Source: an uncultured Campylobacter sp. (lineage in GTDB: Bacteria; Actinomycetota; Actinomycetes; Mycobacteriales; Mycobacteriaceae). Taken from it: a DNA stretch of 19,933 nucleotides. Below, piece after piece: positions 6,695-14,004 of this stretch. Within the stretch, counting starts at the first letter, position 1. The number at the start of each line of letters is the position of its first letter. Below the pieces are notes generated by a model. The model ran no database searches. It had not been told where the DNA came from and saw only the letters and a program-made list of their open reading frames with translations. The stretch spans positions 1-19,933 of the forward strand of contig CALTYW010000024.1 in the NCBI GenBank assembly GCA_943913625.1, given 5' to 3'. Both the position numbers and the translations under genes were made by a program.

Positions 6695-7590
6695 TCCTCT
6701 GAGGGTAGCCTGTCGGACGGCCCCGGGTACGAAGCTTGGGCACCCCGGCGCGTGACAGAAAAGGCGCCGACTCGCGCGGCGTAGCGGGCGGCGCTAAGAA
6801 GCGATGCGCCCTCAACAAGCTTGTGGCACAGCGCGCCCGCGAACGCGTCGCCCGCGCCGACCGTGTCCACCGCCTCCACCGGGGGCGAGGGGACGTGCAC
6901 GAGGTCGTCTTCGACGACCAGTGCGCCGGCCGCGCCGAGCGTGAGCACGACCGACTTGAAGCCCGCGCCGACCAGCCGCCGGGCGAGCTCCTCAGGAGTG
7001 CCCGCCGGGTCGAGGCCGAGCTGCGCGCAGATCAGCCCCGCCTCGTGCTCGTTGGCCATCAGCGGGTCCGCGGCCAGCAGCGCCTCGCGCGGCACCTCGA
7101 CCACCGGCGCCAGGTTCACCACCACGCGCCCGCGCGCAAGATCGACGGCGCGCGCGAACCCGTCCGAGGGGATCTCGCCCTGCAGCAGCACCAGCTCCGC
7201 GGCCCCAACCACAGCGCCATGCTTCTCGACGATTCCCGCACCCACCTGGGCGTTCGCCCCCGGCACGACGATGATCGTGTTCTCCCCGTCGGCCGAGACG
7301 GTGATCACGGCCAGCCCGGTGGGCTCGTCGACCTCCTCGACGTGGGTGAGGTCCACGCCCGCCTCGCGCAGCAGCACGGTGGCGGCTTCGGCGTTGGTGT
7401 CGCGGCCCACCGCGCCGACCAGCGCCACGTCGGCGCCGAGCTTCGCGGCGGCGCAGGCCTGGTTCGCGCCCTTGCCGCCCGGGGTGATAACACCCCCGCC
7501 GCCGAGGAGGGTTTCGCCCGGCAGGGGGTGGCGTTCCACGTTGACGGTGAGGTCTGCGTTGACGGATCCGACCACAACAATTTGGCTCAT
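6691..7590 (-). CDS. rbsK: Ribokinase (PfkB family)
   Basis: The 299-aa protein starts at ATG 7590 (MSQIVVVGSVNADLTVNV), 5 bases after the ATPase stop codon. The frame is open upstream, but that extension is Arg-rich shadow sequence. Ribokinase marks are the NAD sugar-contact motif near the start, PGETLLGGG, GGKGANQA, the LLQGEIP strand with its conserved Glu, and the C-terminal PfkB signature DTVGAGDAFAGAL with the catalytic Asp. It should phosphorylate D-ribose to ribose-5-phosphate for the pentose phosphate pathway. No nucleoside hydrolase or ribose-type (Rbs) ABC transporter lies in the window. Instead it sits between a peptide-type ABC importer and a compatible-solute carrier, whose start it overlaps by 4 bases (ATGA). 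The imported compound may release ribose, but that is inference from position. Confidence 0.9.
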   Translation of the reverse strand: MSQIVVVGSVNADLTVNVERHPLPGETLLGGGGVITPGGKGANQACAAAKLGADVALVGAVGRDTNAEAATVLLREAGVDLTHVEEVDEPTGLAVITVSADGENTIIVVPGANAQVGAGIVEKHGAVVGAAELVLLQGEIPSDGFARAVDLARGRVVVNLAPVVEVPREALLAADPLMANEHEAGLICAQLGLDPAGTPEELARRLVGAGFKSVVLTLGAAGALVVEDDLVHVPSPPVEAVDTVGAGDAFAGALCHKLVEGASLLSAARYAARVGAFSVTRRGAQASYPGPSDRLPSEE

Positions 7591-7595
7591 GCGCC

Positions 7596-8930
7596 CTATT
7601 CCAGCACAGCGTCGAGCAGCGCGCGGGTGTATGGGTGATGCGGGTCGCGCCAGATGTCCTCGGTGCGGCCGTGCTCGACGATTTTGCCGCGGTGCATCAC
7701 GGCGACAGTCGGGCACAGCTCGCGGGCCACGCGCAGGTCGTGGGTGACAAAGACCAAGGTCCCGTCGCCGACGGTGTCGCGGAGCAGGTCCAGCACTTGG
7801 GCTTGGAGGGTGACGTCGAGGGCGGACACCGGTTCGTCGGCAAGCAAAATGCTCGGGCGCGGGGCGGCGGCGCGGGCAATCGAGACGCGCTGGCGCTGCC
7901 CGCCGGAAAACTCCCGCGGCAGGCGCCCGGCGGTCCCGGCCAGCCCCACGCGCTCGAGCACTTCCTCTGCGCGCTGCCTATCGACGCCCGACTCCCGCAC
8001 CGACCTACCCACCTCCATCCGCGGGTCGAGGGAGGAGTACGGGTCCTGGAACACCATCTGCACGTCGCCCTCGACGCGGATGGCGCCCTCGGTGGGTTGC
8101 ACCAGACCCGCGATGAGGTGCAGCAGCGAGGTCTTGCCGGAGCCGGAGCCGCCGACGATGGCGAGGCGCTCTCCCTGGGACACGGTCAAGCTCACGTCGT
8201 CCACGGCGGTGACCCCGCCGCGGGAGAGCGTGACGCCCTCCAGGTGGATGGCGCGCCCGCCGGTCACAACCGGTGCAGCCGCAGCACCCGGGCGCGAGGC
8301 GGCGGCGAGCTCGCGGGCGTAGTCTGAGTCGCCCGGCACGATGCGCCCGTCCTTGAACACCAGCACGCGGTCGGTCACGCGGCGCACCACCGCCAAGTCG
8401 TGGGAGATGAACAGCAGGCCCATGCCGCGCTCGTTGACGATCCTGTCCAGCAGCGCGAGGATGTCGGCCTGGACGATGGCGTCGAGGGCGGTGGTGGGTT
8501 CGTCGCAAAGCAAAATGTCCGGGTCCTGCGAGAGCGCGAGCGCGATGAGGACGCGCTGGCGCTGGCCGCCGGAAAGCTCGTGCGGGTACGCGTCGGGCAG
8601 GTCCACGCCGACGTCCGCGAGCAGCGGGCGGGGGACCAGCTTGCCAATCTTCTTCAGCGGGTCCAGCGCCGTCATCGGTTCCTGGAACACGATCGCCACC
8701 TTCGTCCCGCGCACCTTGCGGCGGACGCGGTCGGGGGTGCCCACCATCTCCACGCCGTCCACGGTGACGGAGCCCTCCGCCGGCAGGTCGGACAAACCCA
8801 TGATGGTCAGCGCCGTCACCGACTTGCCGGAGCCGGATTCGCCGATGATGCCGACGCGCTCGCCGGCCGCCACCGAAAACGAGATGTCGTGGAGGATGCC
8901 GGGGATGGTCAGGTGCTTAACGTCGATCAT
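7596..8930 (-). CDS. Fused double ATPase of a peptide/nickel-type ABC importer (DppD-DppF like)
   Basis: A 444-aa protein holding two ABC ATPase domains. Domain 1 has Walker A GESGSGKS (30-37), Q-loop VFQEPMTALD, signature LSGGQRQR (about 119-126), Walker B ILLCDEPTTALD and switch His in FISHDLAVV. Domain 2 begins near residue 225 with Walker A GGSGSGKT (about 260-267), Q-loop VFQDPYSSLDPRM, FSGGQRQR, ILLADEPVSALD and VTHDLRVA, and ends with HPYTRALLDAVLE. It powers uptake through the two upstream-encoded permeases. It is short for a fused DppDF protein. In domain 1 the stretch from Q-loop to signature is about 36 residues, against 58 in E. coli DppD as I recall it, so much of the helical subdomain is missing. 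The start overlaps the preceding permease by 14 bp. Confidence 0.9.
   Translation of the reverse strand: MIDVKHLTIPGILHDISFSVAAGERVGIIGESGSGKSVTALTIMGLSDLPAEGSVTVDGVEMVGTPDRVRRKVRGTKVAIVFQEPMTALDPLKKIGKLVPRPLLADVGVDLPDAYPHELSGGQRQRVLIALALSQDPDILLCDEPTTALDAIVQADILALLDRIVNERGMGLLFISHDLAVVRRVTDRVLVFKDGRIVPGDSDYARELAAASRPGAAAAPVVTGGRAIHLEGVTLSRGGVTAVDDVSLTVSQGERLAIVGGSGSGKTSLLHLIAGLVQPTEGAIRVEGDVQMVFQDPYSSLDPRMEVGRSVRESGVDRQRAEEVLERVGLAGTAGRLPREFSGGQRQRVSIARAAAPRPSILLADEPVSALDVTLQAQVLDLLRDTVGDGTLVFVTHDLRVARELCPTVAVMHRGKIVEHGRTEDIWRDPHHPYTRALLDAVLE
7976..7987 (+). repeat. 12-mer near-copy GCCTATCGACGC (one mismatch)
   Basis: One base differs from the core. On the coding (minus) strand of the ATPase gene it encodes G-V-D-R-Q using the rare Arg codon AGG. 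Confidence 0.45.
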
Positions 8931-9696
8931 CGCGCGCCCCCAGCAGGTTGAAGCCGAGCACCGTCACCGCGATCGCGAGCCCCGGCCACAGCGCGAGGTG
9001 CGGGTGGGTGGCCAGGTAGGGCTGGGAGGCCTGCAGCATCCGCCCCCACGAGGCGTAGGGCGCAGGCGCGCCGAACCCGAGGAACGACAGGCCGGCTTCC
9101 GCCAGGATCGCCAGCGCCAGCGCGATCGAGACCTGCGTGAGCAGGATCGGCGCGATATTCGGCAGCACGTGCCGCCACGCGATGACCGGGCCCGGCACCT
9201 TCGAAATCCGCGCGGCGAGGATAAAGTCCTGCTGCATCACCGTGAGCGTCCCGGCGCGCGCCACGCGCACGAACCCGGGGATGCCGGCGATGCCGATGGC
9301 CAGCACCACGATCCACACGCTCGCCCCGAACACCGCGGTGAACACGATGGCCAGCAGCAGCGCGGGGAAGGCGAGGAGCAGGTCGGCGCCCGCCATGACA
9401 ACGCGTCCCGCACCGCGGCGCATGCCCGCCCAGATGCCCAGCGGAACGCCGATCAGCGCCGAGATCGCCACCGCGCCGAGCGAGACCACCAGCGTCAGCC
9501 GCGCGCCCGCCATCACCCGCGAGGCCACGTCGCGCCCGAACTGGTCCGTGCCCATCCAGTGCGCCCACGAGGAACCCTGCAGCCGCACAGCGGGATCCGC
9601 CTGCAACGGGTCGTGCGGGGTCCACACCAGTGACAACGCCGCCGCGAGCACCACCAACGCCACAATGACTGCGCCTGCGCGCCTTTGGACGCTCAT
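8917..9696 (-). CDS. ABC importer permease, DppC-type
   Basis: A 259-aa inner-membrane permease with an N-terminal helix, then the DppC hallmark HWMGTDQFGRDVASRVMAGAR, about five further helices, and the EAA loop (ARISKVPGPVIAWRHVLPN) that docks the ATPase. The ILAEAGLSFLGFGAPAPYASWGRML block is typical of peptide, opine and nickel importers. It ends GFNLLGARDDRR, a few residues shorter than the usual NLLGDxLRDxLDPR tail. That tail falls in the 14-bp overlap with the next gene. Its ATG overlaps the stop of the DppB-type permease (ATGA). It should form the channel heterodimer with that protein. Confidence 0.92.
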   Translation of the reverse strand: MSVQRRAGAVIVALVVLAAALSLVWTPHDPLQADPAVRLQGSSWAHWMGTDQFGRDVASRVMAGARLTLVVSLGAVAISALIGVPLGIWAGMRRGAGRVVMAGADLLLAFPALLLAIVFTAVFGASVWIVVLAIGIAGIPGFVRVARAGTLTVMQQDFILAARISKVPGPVIAWRHVLPNIAPILLTQVSIALALAILAEAGLSFLGFGAPAPYASWGRMLQASQPYLATHPHLALWPGLAIAVTVLGFNLLGARDDRR

Positions 9697-10628
9697 GCGC
9701 GCACCCTTTCCCGCCGCCGGATCCGCGGATCCACCACGGCGTACGTCAGGTCCACGATCAGGTTCACCACCAGCGTGAACGCCACGATCAGCATCATCAC
9801 GGATTGGACGGTGGTGAGGTCGCGGTTGCCCACGCCGTCGAGAAGCAGCGTGCCCAAGCCCGGAATCGAAAACACCCGCTCAATCACCACCGCGCCCACC
9901 ACCAGCGTGGACAGCTGCAGCCCCGTGACCGTGATCACGGGCAGCGCCGCGTTCCTCAAGGCTGAGGAGTAGAGCACATTGCTTATCGACGCTCCCTGCG
10001 CACGCCCCGTCCGCACATAATCCTTCGTCATCTCCTCCGCGATGGCCGTGCGCACGTAGCGGGTGAGGATGGAGGCCTGCACGAGGGTCAGCGACGCCAC
10101 CGGCAGCACCAGGTGCGCGGGCGAGCCCCAGCCGTTGGCCGGCAGCCAGCCCAAGCGCACCGAGAACAGCGCCACGGCGAGGATGCCGACGAGGAAGGAG
10201 GGCACGACGATGCCGAGTTGGGTGAGCCCCTCGACTATGGCCCCGCCGATGGAGCGGCCGCGCCGGGCGAGGTAGATGCCGGCCGGGATTGCGATGGCGA
10301 GCGACAACGCCATGGACACCAGCGCGAGGGTGAGCGACGCGCCGGCGCGCTCGGCCACCACCGGCGCGATGTCTTGGCCGCTGGCCATGGAGATGCCGAG
10401 GTCGCCGGTGACAAGCCCCCCGACCCAGTCGAAGTACTGGACGATCAGCGGCTTGTCCAGGCCCAAACGGCTGGAAAGCTCCGCGACGTCCTCCTCCGTC
10501 GCCGTGACGCCGAGCGCCACGCGCGCCGGGTCGCCCGGGACCGCGCGCAGCAGCAGGAAGATGATCACGCTGGCGGCGGCGAGGAGCACCAGGAAGCGGC
10601 CGAGGGCGCGGGTGATAGTTCTTGTCAC
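9693..10628 (-). CDS. ABC importer permease, DppB-type
   Basis: A 311-aa permease. I place the start at GTG 10628, which overlaps the binding-protein stop as GTGA and gives a normal DppB N-terminus (TRTITRALGRFLVLLAAASV). Longer open sequence upstream is shadow. It has FLLLRAVPGDPAR after the first helix, LGLDKPLIVQYFDWVGGLVTGDLGIS, then five membrane helices. The EAA loop YVRTGRAQGASISNVLYSSALRNAALPV contacts the ATPase, and FSIPGLGTLLLDGVGNRD is near the end. The A-S-I-S in the EAA loop is encoded by one exact copy of the 12-mer described under findings. It pairs with the DppC-type protein. Confidence 0.92.
   Translation of the reverse strand: MTRTITRALGRFLVLLAAASVIIFLLLRAVPGDPARVALGVTATEEDVAELSSRLGLDKPLIVQYFDWVGGLVTGDLGISMASGQDIAPVVAERAGASLTLALVSMALSLAIAIPAGIYLARRGRSIGGAIVEGLTQLGIVVPSFLVGILAVALFSVRLGWLPANGWGSPAHLVLPVASLTLVQASILTRYVRTAIAEEMTKDYVRTGRAQGASISNVLYSSALRNAALPVITVTGLQLSTLVVGAVVIERVFSIPGLGTLLLDGVGNRDLTTVQSVMMLIVAFTLVVNLIVDLTYAVVDPRIRRRERVRA
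9978..9996 (+). repeat. 12-mer copy GCTTATCGACGC (exact)
   Basis: The exact core is at 9981-9992, in the EAA loop of the DppB-type permease. On the coding strand it reads GCG-TCG-ATA-AGC (A-S-I-S) and uses the rare Ile codon ATA. Confidence 0.6.
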
Positions 10629-12055
10629 TTCGCCACCTCTGAGTTGATCTCGATATCGCTGAGGCGCAGCGAGTCCGTCACCACGTTCGGGTTCAGCCCA
10701 CTCACCCCGGGGGCGAAGAGCACGATATTCGGGGCGTTGACCAGGGTGAGTGCGGCGGCGTCCGCCATGATCGTGTCCACGGCGCCGGCGAGGTCGCCGC
10801 TTGCGATCTGCTCGCGGGCCTGTGCGTTGTCGTAGCCCAGGTAGTAGTCCTGCGAGAACAGCATCGGGATGTCGCGCGGCTCCACGTGCGCGATCAGCGA
10901 CGCCTGGTAGTCGCGCCCTTTCAGCACCTGCGCCAGCCACACCGCGGGGAACTCGACGGTGTCGAGGGTGACGACAAAACCGACGTCGCGAAGCTGCGAG
11001 AAGATGAGCTCGGATGCCTCCTGCGCGTACGGCAGGTTCGGCACCGTGATGGTGACCTCCGGTGTGCGCCCGGCCAGCAGCTCGCGGGCCTTGTCCGGGT
11101 CGAAGGGGAAGTAGTCGCGGCCGCTAAACCACGGGTCCGTCGGTGGGACGGGCGCGCCGCCTGTGTCGGTGGCCAGGCCGTTGTACACGATCTCGTTCAC
11201 CGCCGCCCGGTCGATGGCGTAGGCGGCGGCGCGGCGCACGTCCGGGTCGTCGAAGGGCGCGCGCTGGTTGTTCATCGACAGCAGGACCTCGCCGTTGGTG
11301 GTGCCGACCTCGACGCGGATGTCCTCGGGAAGCGTCTCGATGAGCTGCGGGGACTGCATCGCCCACACCACGTCCGCGTCGCCCACGCGCAGGGCGTTGA
11401 CGGCGGAGACCGGGTCCTCGAAGTAGCGGATCGCGGCGTCGTTTTCGACCGGCCCGCCCCAGTAGTCCTCGCGGGCGGTGAAAGCGATCCGTTCGCCGAC
11501 GTCGAAACGCGCGACGGTGTACGGGCCGGTGCCCAGCGGGTCCGTGGCCAGGCGGCCCACGGAGTCCGGGGTCATCATCGCGCCGGTCAGCGTGCCCATG
11601 GTCCACAGCCAGGTATCTACGTCGCCGTCCACGCGCACGCGCACCGTGCGCGGGTCCAGCGCCTCCACCTCGGTCACGGGCGCCATCTGCGCCTTCAACC
11701 CGTTCGTCCACTCTTCTTGCACGTAGCGGATGGAAAACACCGCGTCATCGGCGTCGAACACCTTGCCGTTGGAGAATGTCACGCCGTTGCGCAGGTGGAA
11801 GGTCACGTCTTGGGCGTCCACCTCCCACGATTCGGCGAGGAGGGGGGTGGGGTTTCCGGAGTCGTCGATACGCACCAGCGTTTCGTACACGTTGCCCACG
11901 AGTGCTTGGGGCGCGGCGGCGCCGCCGACCGTCGTAAAGTCGAGCCCCGCCGGAGCCGCCGCAGCCGCGACGACAACCCCCTCGCGCGTGGAAGGGGCCG
12001 AACATGCGGAAAGCGGCAGCACAACTGCTACCGCTGCCGCCGCCAACCTTTTCAT
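10625..12055 (-). CDS. Solute-binding lipoprotein, family 5 (peptide/nickel type)
   Basis: A 476-aa secreted lipoprotein. It has a short Lys-Arg N-terminus, a hydrophobic stretch and a lipobox LSAC with Cys18 as the lipidated residue. The mature part has the SBP family 5 order: NVYETLVRID near the start, LAESWEVDAQDVTFHLRNGVTFSNG, DADDAVFSIRYV, PLGTGPYTVARF, VRRAAAYAIDRAAVNEIVYNG and a C-terminal lobe ending SEVAK. It captures the ligand outside the membrane and hands it to the permeases. Family 5 proteins bind oligopeptides, nickel, opines, some sugars and other small molecules, so the fold does not name the substrate. The gap to the regulator gene is 10 bp, and the overlap with the first permease is 4 bp. 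Confidence 0.92.
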   Translation of the reverse strand: MKRLAAAAVAVVLPLSACSAPSTREGVVVAAAAAPAGLDFTTVGGAAAPQALVGNVYETLVRIDDSGNPTPLLAESWEVDAQDVTFHLRNGVTFSNGKVFDADDAVFSIRYVQEEWTNGLKAQMAPVTEVEALDPRTVRVRVDGDVDTWLWTMGTLTGAMMTPDSVGRLATDPLGTGPYTVARFDVGERIAFTAREDYWGGPVENDAAIRYFEDPVSAVNALRVGDADVVWAMQSPQLIETLPEDIRVEVGTTNGEVLLSMNNQRAPFDDPDVRRAAAYAIDRAAVNEIVYNGLATDTGGAPVPPTDPWFSGRDYFPFDPDKARELLAGRTPEVTITVPNLPYAQEASELIFSQLRDVGFVVTLDTVEFPAVWLAQVLKGRDYQASLIAHVEPRDIPMLFSQDYYLGYDNAQAREQIASGDLAGAVDTIMADAAALTLVNAPNIVLFAPGVSGLNPNVVTDSLRLSDIEINSEVAK

Positions 12056-12065
12056 TGGCGGGAGT

Positions 12066-12845
12066 TTAGTGAATCTGGGTGTCTATTTCGAACCACAGCG
12101 GCGACGAGTGGCCGCGCACGTTGTTCAGGCCGAACGACACCTTGTCGCCGCGGTAACGGTGGACGGCGTACTCCATCGGCGAGCCGTTGTGGGTCAGTGC
12201 CTTGACCTCCACCACGATCACGGGATCGCCCTCGGCAATGCCCAGCTTGGCGGCCAGATCCTTGTCCGCCTTCTCAATGTTGAAGGTGCGCGAGATGTTG
12301 TTGAAATCCACGCCGCCGCGCACGAGCTCACGGTGGATCGACTGGTCCTCGGTGTCCACCAGCTGCACGCCCTCGGCGAGGTCCGGGTGAAAGTAAATCG
12401 TCTCGGACACCAGCGGGTCGTCGTCGGCGCTGCGCACGCGGTCCACCAACAGCACCTCGGCGCCCTCCGCGACCCCCAGCTTTGCCGCGATGTCCGCGTC
12501 CGCCGGCGTCATGCCAAAGTGGTCCACCACCTGGCCCGGGTTCTTGCCCATCCGGTAGATCCAGGAAGTGTTGGAGAGGATCTCCTCGAACGTCTCGGTG
12601 CGCGTGTTGGACAGCACGAGGGAGCGGCGGCCGCGGCCGGAGGACAGGAGGCCCTCAGCGCGCAGCGTTGCGACGGCCTGGCGCACCGGCCCGCGGGACG
12701 TATTGAACTGCTCGCACAGCTCGACCTCGCTCGGCAGCGACTCGCCCGCGGGGATGTGCCCCGCGAAGATCTCGTCGCGCAGGTAGTCGGCGATTTCTTC
12801 GTGCTGCTGGGGGCGACGAAGCGGGCCGGTGGGCAGTTGCGCCAT
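12066..12845 (-). CDS. GntR-family (HutC subfamily) transcription regulator with UTRA domain
   Basis: The protein is 259 aa. Residues about 14-82 form the winged helix (HEEIADYLRDEIFAGHIPAGE, LPSEVELCEQFNTSRGPVRQAV, LRAEGLLSSGRGRRSLV). Residues about 105-250 look like a UTRA ligand-binding domain (PADADIAAKLGVAEGAEVLLVDRVR, LVSETIYFHPDLA, ALTHNGSPMEYAVHRYRGDKVSF). HutC proteins usually repress their own operon and release on binding the substrate or a product. As first gene of the run that continues into the ABC importer and ribokinase, it probably controls that module and perhaps the BCCT gene. ATG 12845 is preceded by AAGGAC at a usable distance. Confidence 0.9.
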   Translation of the reverse strand: MAQLPTGPLRRPQQHEEIADYLRDEIFAGHIPAGESLPSEVELCEQFNTSRGPVRQAVATLRAEGLLSSGRGRRSLVLSNTRTETFEEILSNTSWIYRMGKNPGQVVDHFGMTPADADIAAKLGVAEGAEVLLVDRVRSADDDPLVSETIYFHPDLAEGVQLVDTEDQSIHRELVRGGVDFNNISRTFNIEKADKDLAAKLGIAEGDPVIVVEVKALTHNGSPMEYAVHRYRGDKVSFGLNNVRGHSSPLWFEIDTQIH

Positions 12846-12923
12846 GGAAAATCACGTCCTTAATACCCGGGAGAACTTGTGTTGATTTCCCATATTAAAC
12901 CACGCGGTGAAATGTTTAGCCTT
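12846..12923 (-). promoter_or_regulatory. Candidate promoter/operator region of the GntR-ABC-ribokinase operon
   Basis: This 78-bp gap separates the stop of the luciferase-like gene from the regulator ATG, and is clearly more AT-rich than its surroundings. On the minus strand it reads TTTAATATGGGAAA (about 12899-12886), containing the possible -10 TAATAT. Closer to the gene is GGGTATTAAGGACG, with the ribosome binding site AAGGAC. TTAATA and TATTAA form a distant inverted pair across about 25-30 bases, which could be an operator, but the match is short. No strong terminator is visible for the upstream gene, so read-through is possible. Confidence 0.4.
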
Positions 12924-13922
12924 TTAGGCCCCCTGCTGGTTGCCCCACGCCTCCGCAGTGATCTCCATGGAGCGCAGCGCCTCCGCGTGGCTCGCCGCCT
13001 GCAGCGAGATCATCAGCTCGTCCGCCTGCACGTGGTCGCGGAACCACTCGAGATAGCCCTTGACGTCCTCCCCGGTGCCCTTTGCGGTGTAGCGCAGCAT
13101 GTCGATGATCTGTTTGCCTTGGTAGGACTGGACGACGGCGTCGAGTTGATCGTCGGAAAGCAGCTGCCCGCGGCGCCCGATGAGTGAGCGCACCCGGTTG
13201 CGGTGCACGATCTCCTCCTGCCGGTCCGCGTCTTCGGCGGTGTCGGCGGCGGTGACGTTGACGGCCGCGATGAGGTAGGGCTCCGGGTAGCGCTCCGAGG
13301 GCTCGTAGTTCGCGCGGTAGTAGGCGCACGCCTGCTCGAGGTGCTGCGGCGCGAAGTGGGACGCGAAGGAATACGGCAGGCCCAGCTTCGCGGCAAGCGA
13401 CGCGCCGAACATGGACGAGCCGAGGATGTAGAGCGGCACGTCGGTGCCGAAGCCGGGGACCGCCGTCACGCCCTCGATGGGCGACTGGTTGGACAACCAC
13501 GCCTGCAGCTCGATGACGTCCTGCGGGAAGCGCTCGGCGGACATCGGGTCGCGGCGGAGTGCCCGGCCGAGCGTCTGCTGGTCGGTGCCGGGCGCGCGGC
13601 CGAGGCCCAAGTCGATGCGGCCCGGGTACATCTCCTCGAGCATGCCGAACTGCTCGGCGATCACGTACGGCGCGTGGTTCGGCAGCATCACGCCGCCGGA
13701 GCCTAAGCGGATGCGCTCCGTCTTCGCGCCGACGTGCGCGATCAACACCGCCGGCGTCGACGACACGATGGAGCTCATGTTGTGGTGCTCGGAGTACCAC
13801 ACGCGCTCGTAGCCGAGCTGCTCGCCACGCTGCGCGAAATCGACGGAGCGCGCGATGGCGTCGCCGACGGTTTCGTCGGGGTAGCGGGTGCAGAAATCGA
13901 GAAGCGACAGGGGAGTGTTCAT
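12924..13922 (-). CDS. LLM-class flavin-dependent oxidoreductase (luciferase-like)
   Basis: A 332-aa TIM-barrel enzyme of the bacterial luciferase-like group that uses a flavin as cofactor. Diagnostic stretches are AQRGEQLGYERVWYSEHHN, STPAVLIAHVGAKTERIRLGSGGVMLPNHAP, EQFGMLEEMYPGRIDLGLGRAPGTD, and YILGSSMFGASLAAKLGLPYSFASHF. The substrate of this subgroup is generally unknown. I recall C. glutamicum carrying the same kind of gene between brnQ and ectP, which fits the order here except for the inserted ABC module. It has its own start after the brnQ terminator. No clear ribosome binding site is visible. Confidence 0.9.
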   Translation of the reverse strand: MNTPLSLLDFCTRYPDETVGDAIARSVDFAQRGEQLGYERVWYSEHHNMSSIVSSTPAVLIAHVGAKTERIRLGSGGVMLPNHAPYVIAEQFGMLEEMYPGRIDLGLGRAPGTDQQTLGRALRRDPMSAERFPQDVIELQAWLSNQSPIEGVTAVPGFGTDVPLYILGSSMFGASLAAKLGLPYSFASHFAPQHLEQACAYYRANYEPSERYPEPYLIAAVNVTAADTAEDADRQEEIVHRNRVRSLIGRRGQLLSDDQLDAVVQSYQGKQIIDMLRYTAKGTGEDVKGYLEWFRDHVQADELMISLQAASHAEALRSMEITAEAWGNQQGA

Positions 13923-13944
13923 GCCCTCCCACCGTACGCCTGAA

Positions 13945-13978
13945 TACGAAAACCCCCGGGCAGGATGGTCCCCGGAGG
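13945..13978 (-). terminator. Rho-independent terminator after brnQ
   Basis: On the minus strand CCTCCGGG (13978-13971) pairs with CCCGGGGG (13960-13953), giving an 8-bp GC-rich stem with one G-U pair and a 10-base loop. It is followed directly by TTTTCG. It lies 26 bp beyond the brnQ stop and just upstream of the luciferase-like gene start, so it should separate the two transcripts. Confidence 0.7.
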
Positions 13979-14004
13979 TGTGGTAAGGCAGGCTTAGGCA
14001 GCGC

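Noticed and set aside
10629..10940. Upstream extension of the DppB-type permease
   Set aside because: It lies within the binding-protein gene in another frame. GTG 10628 with a GTGA overlap gives the normal family N-terminus.
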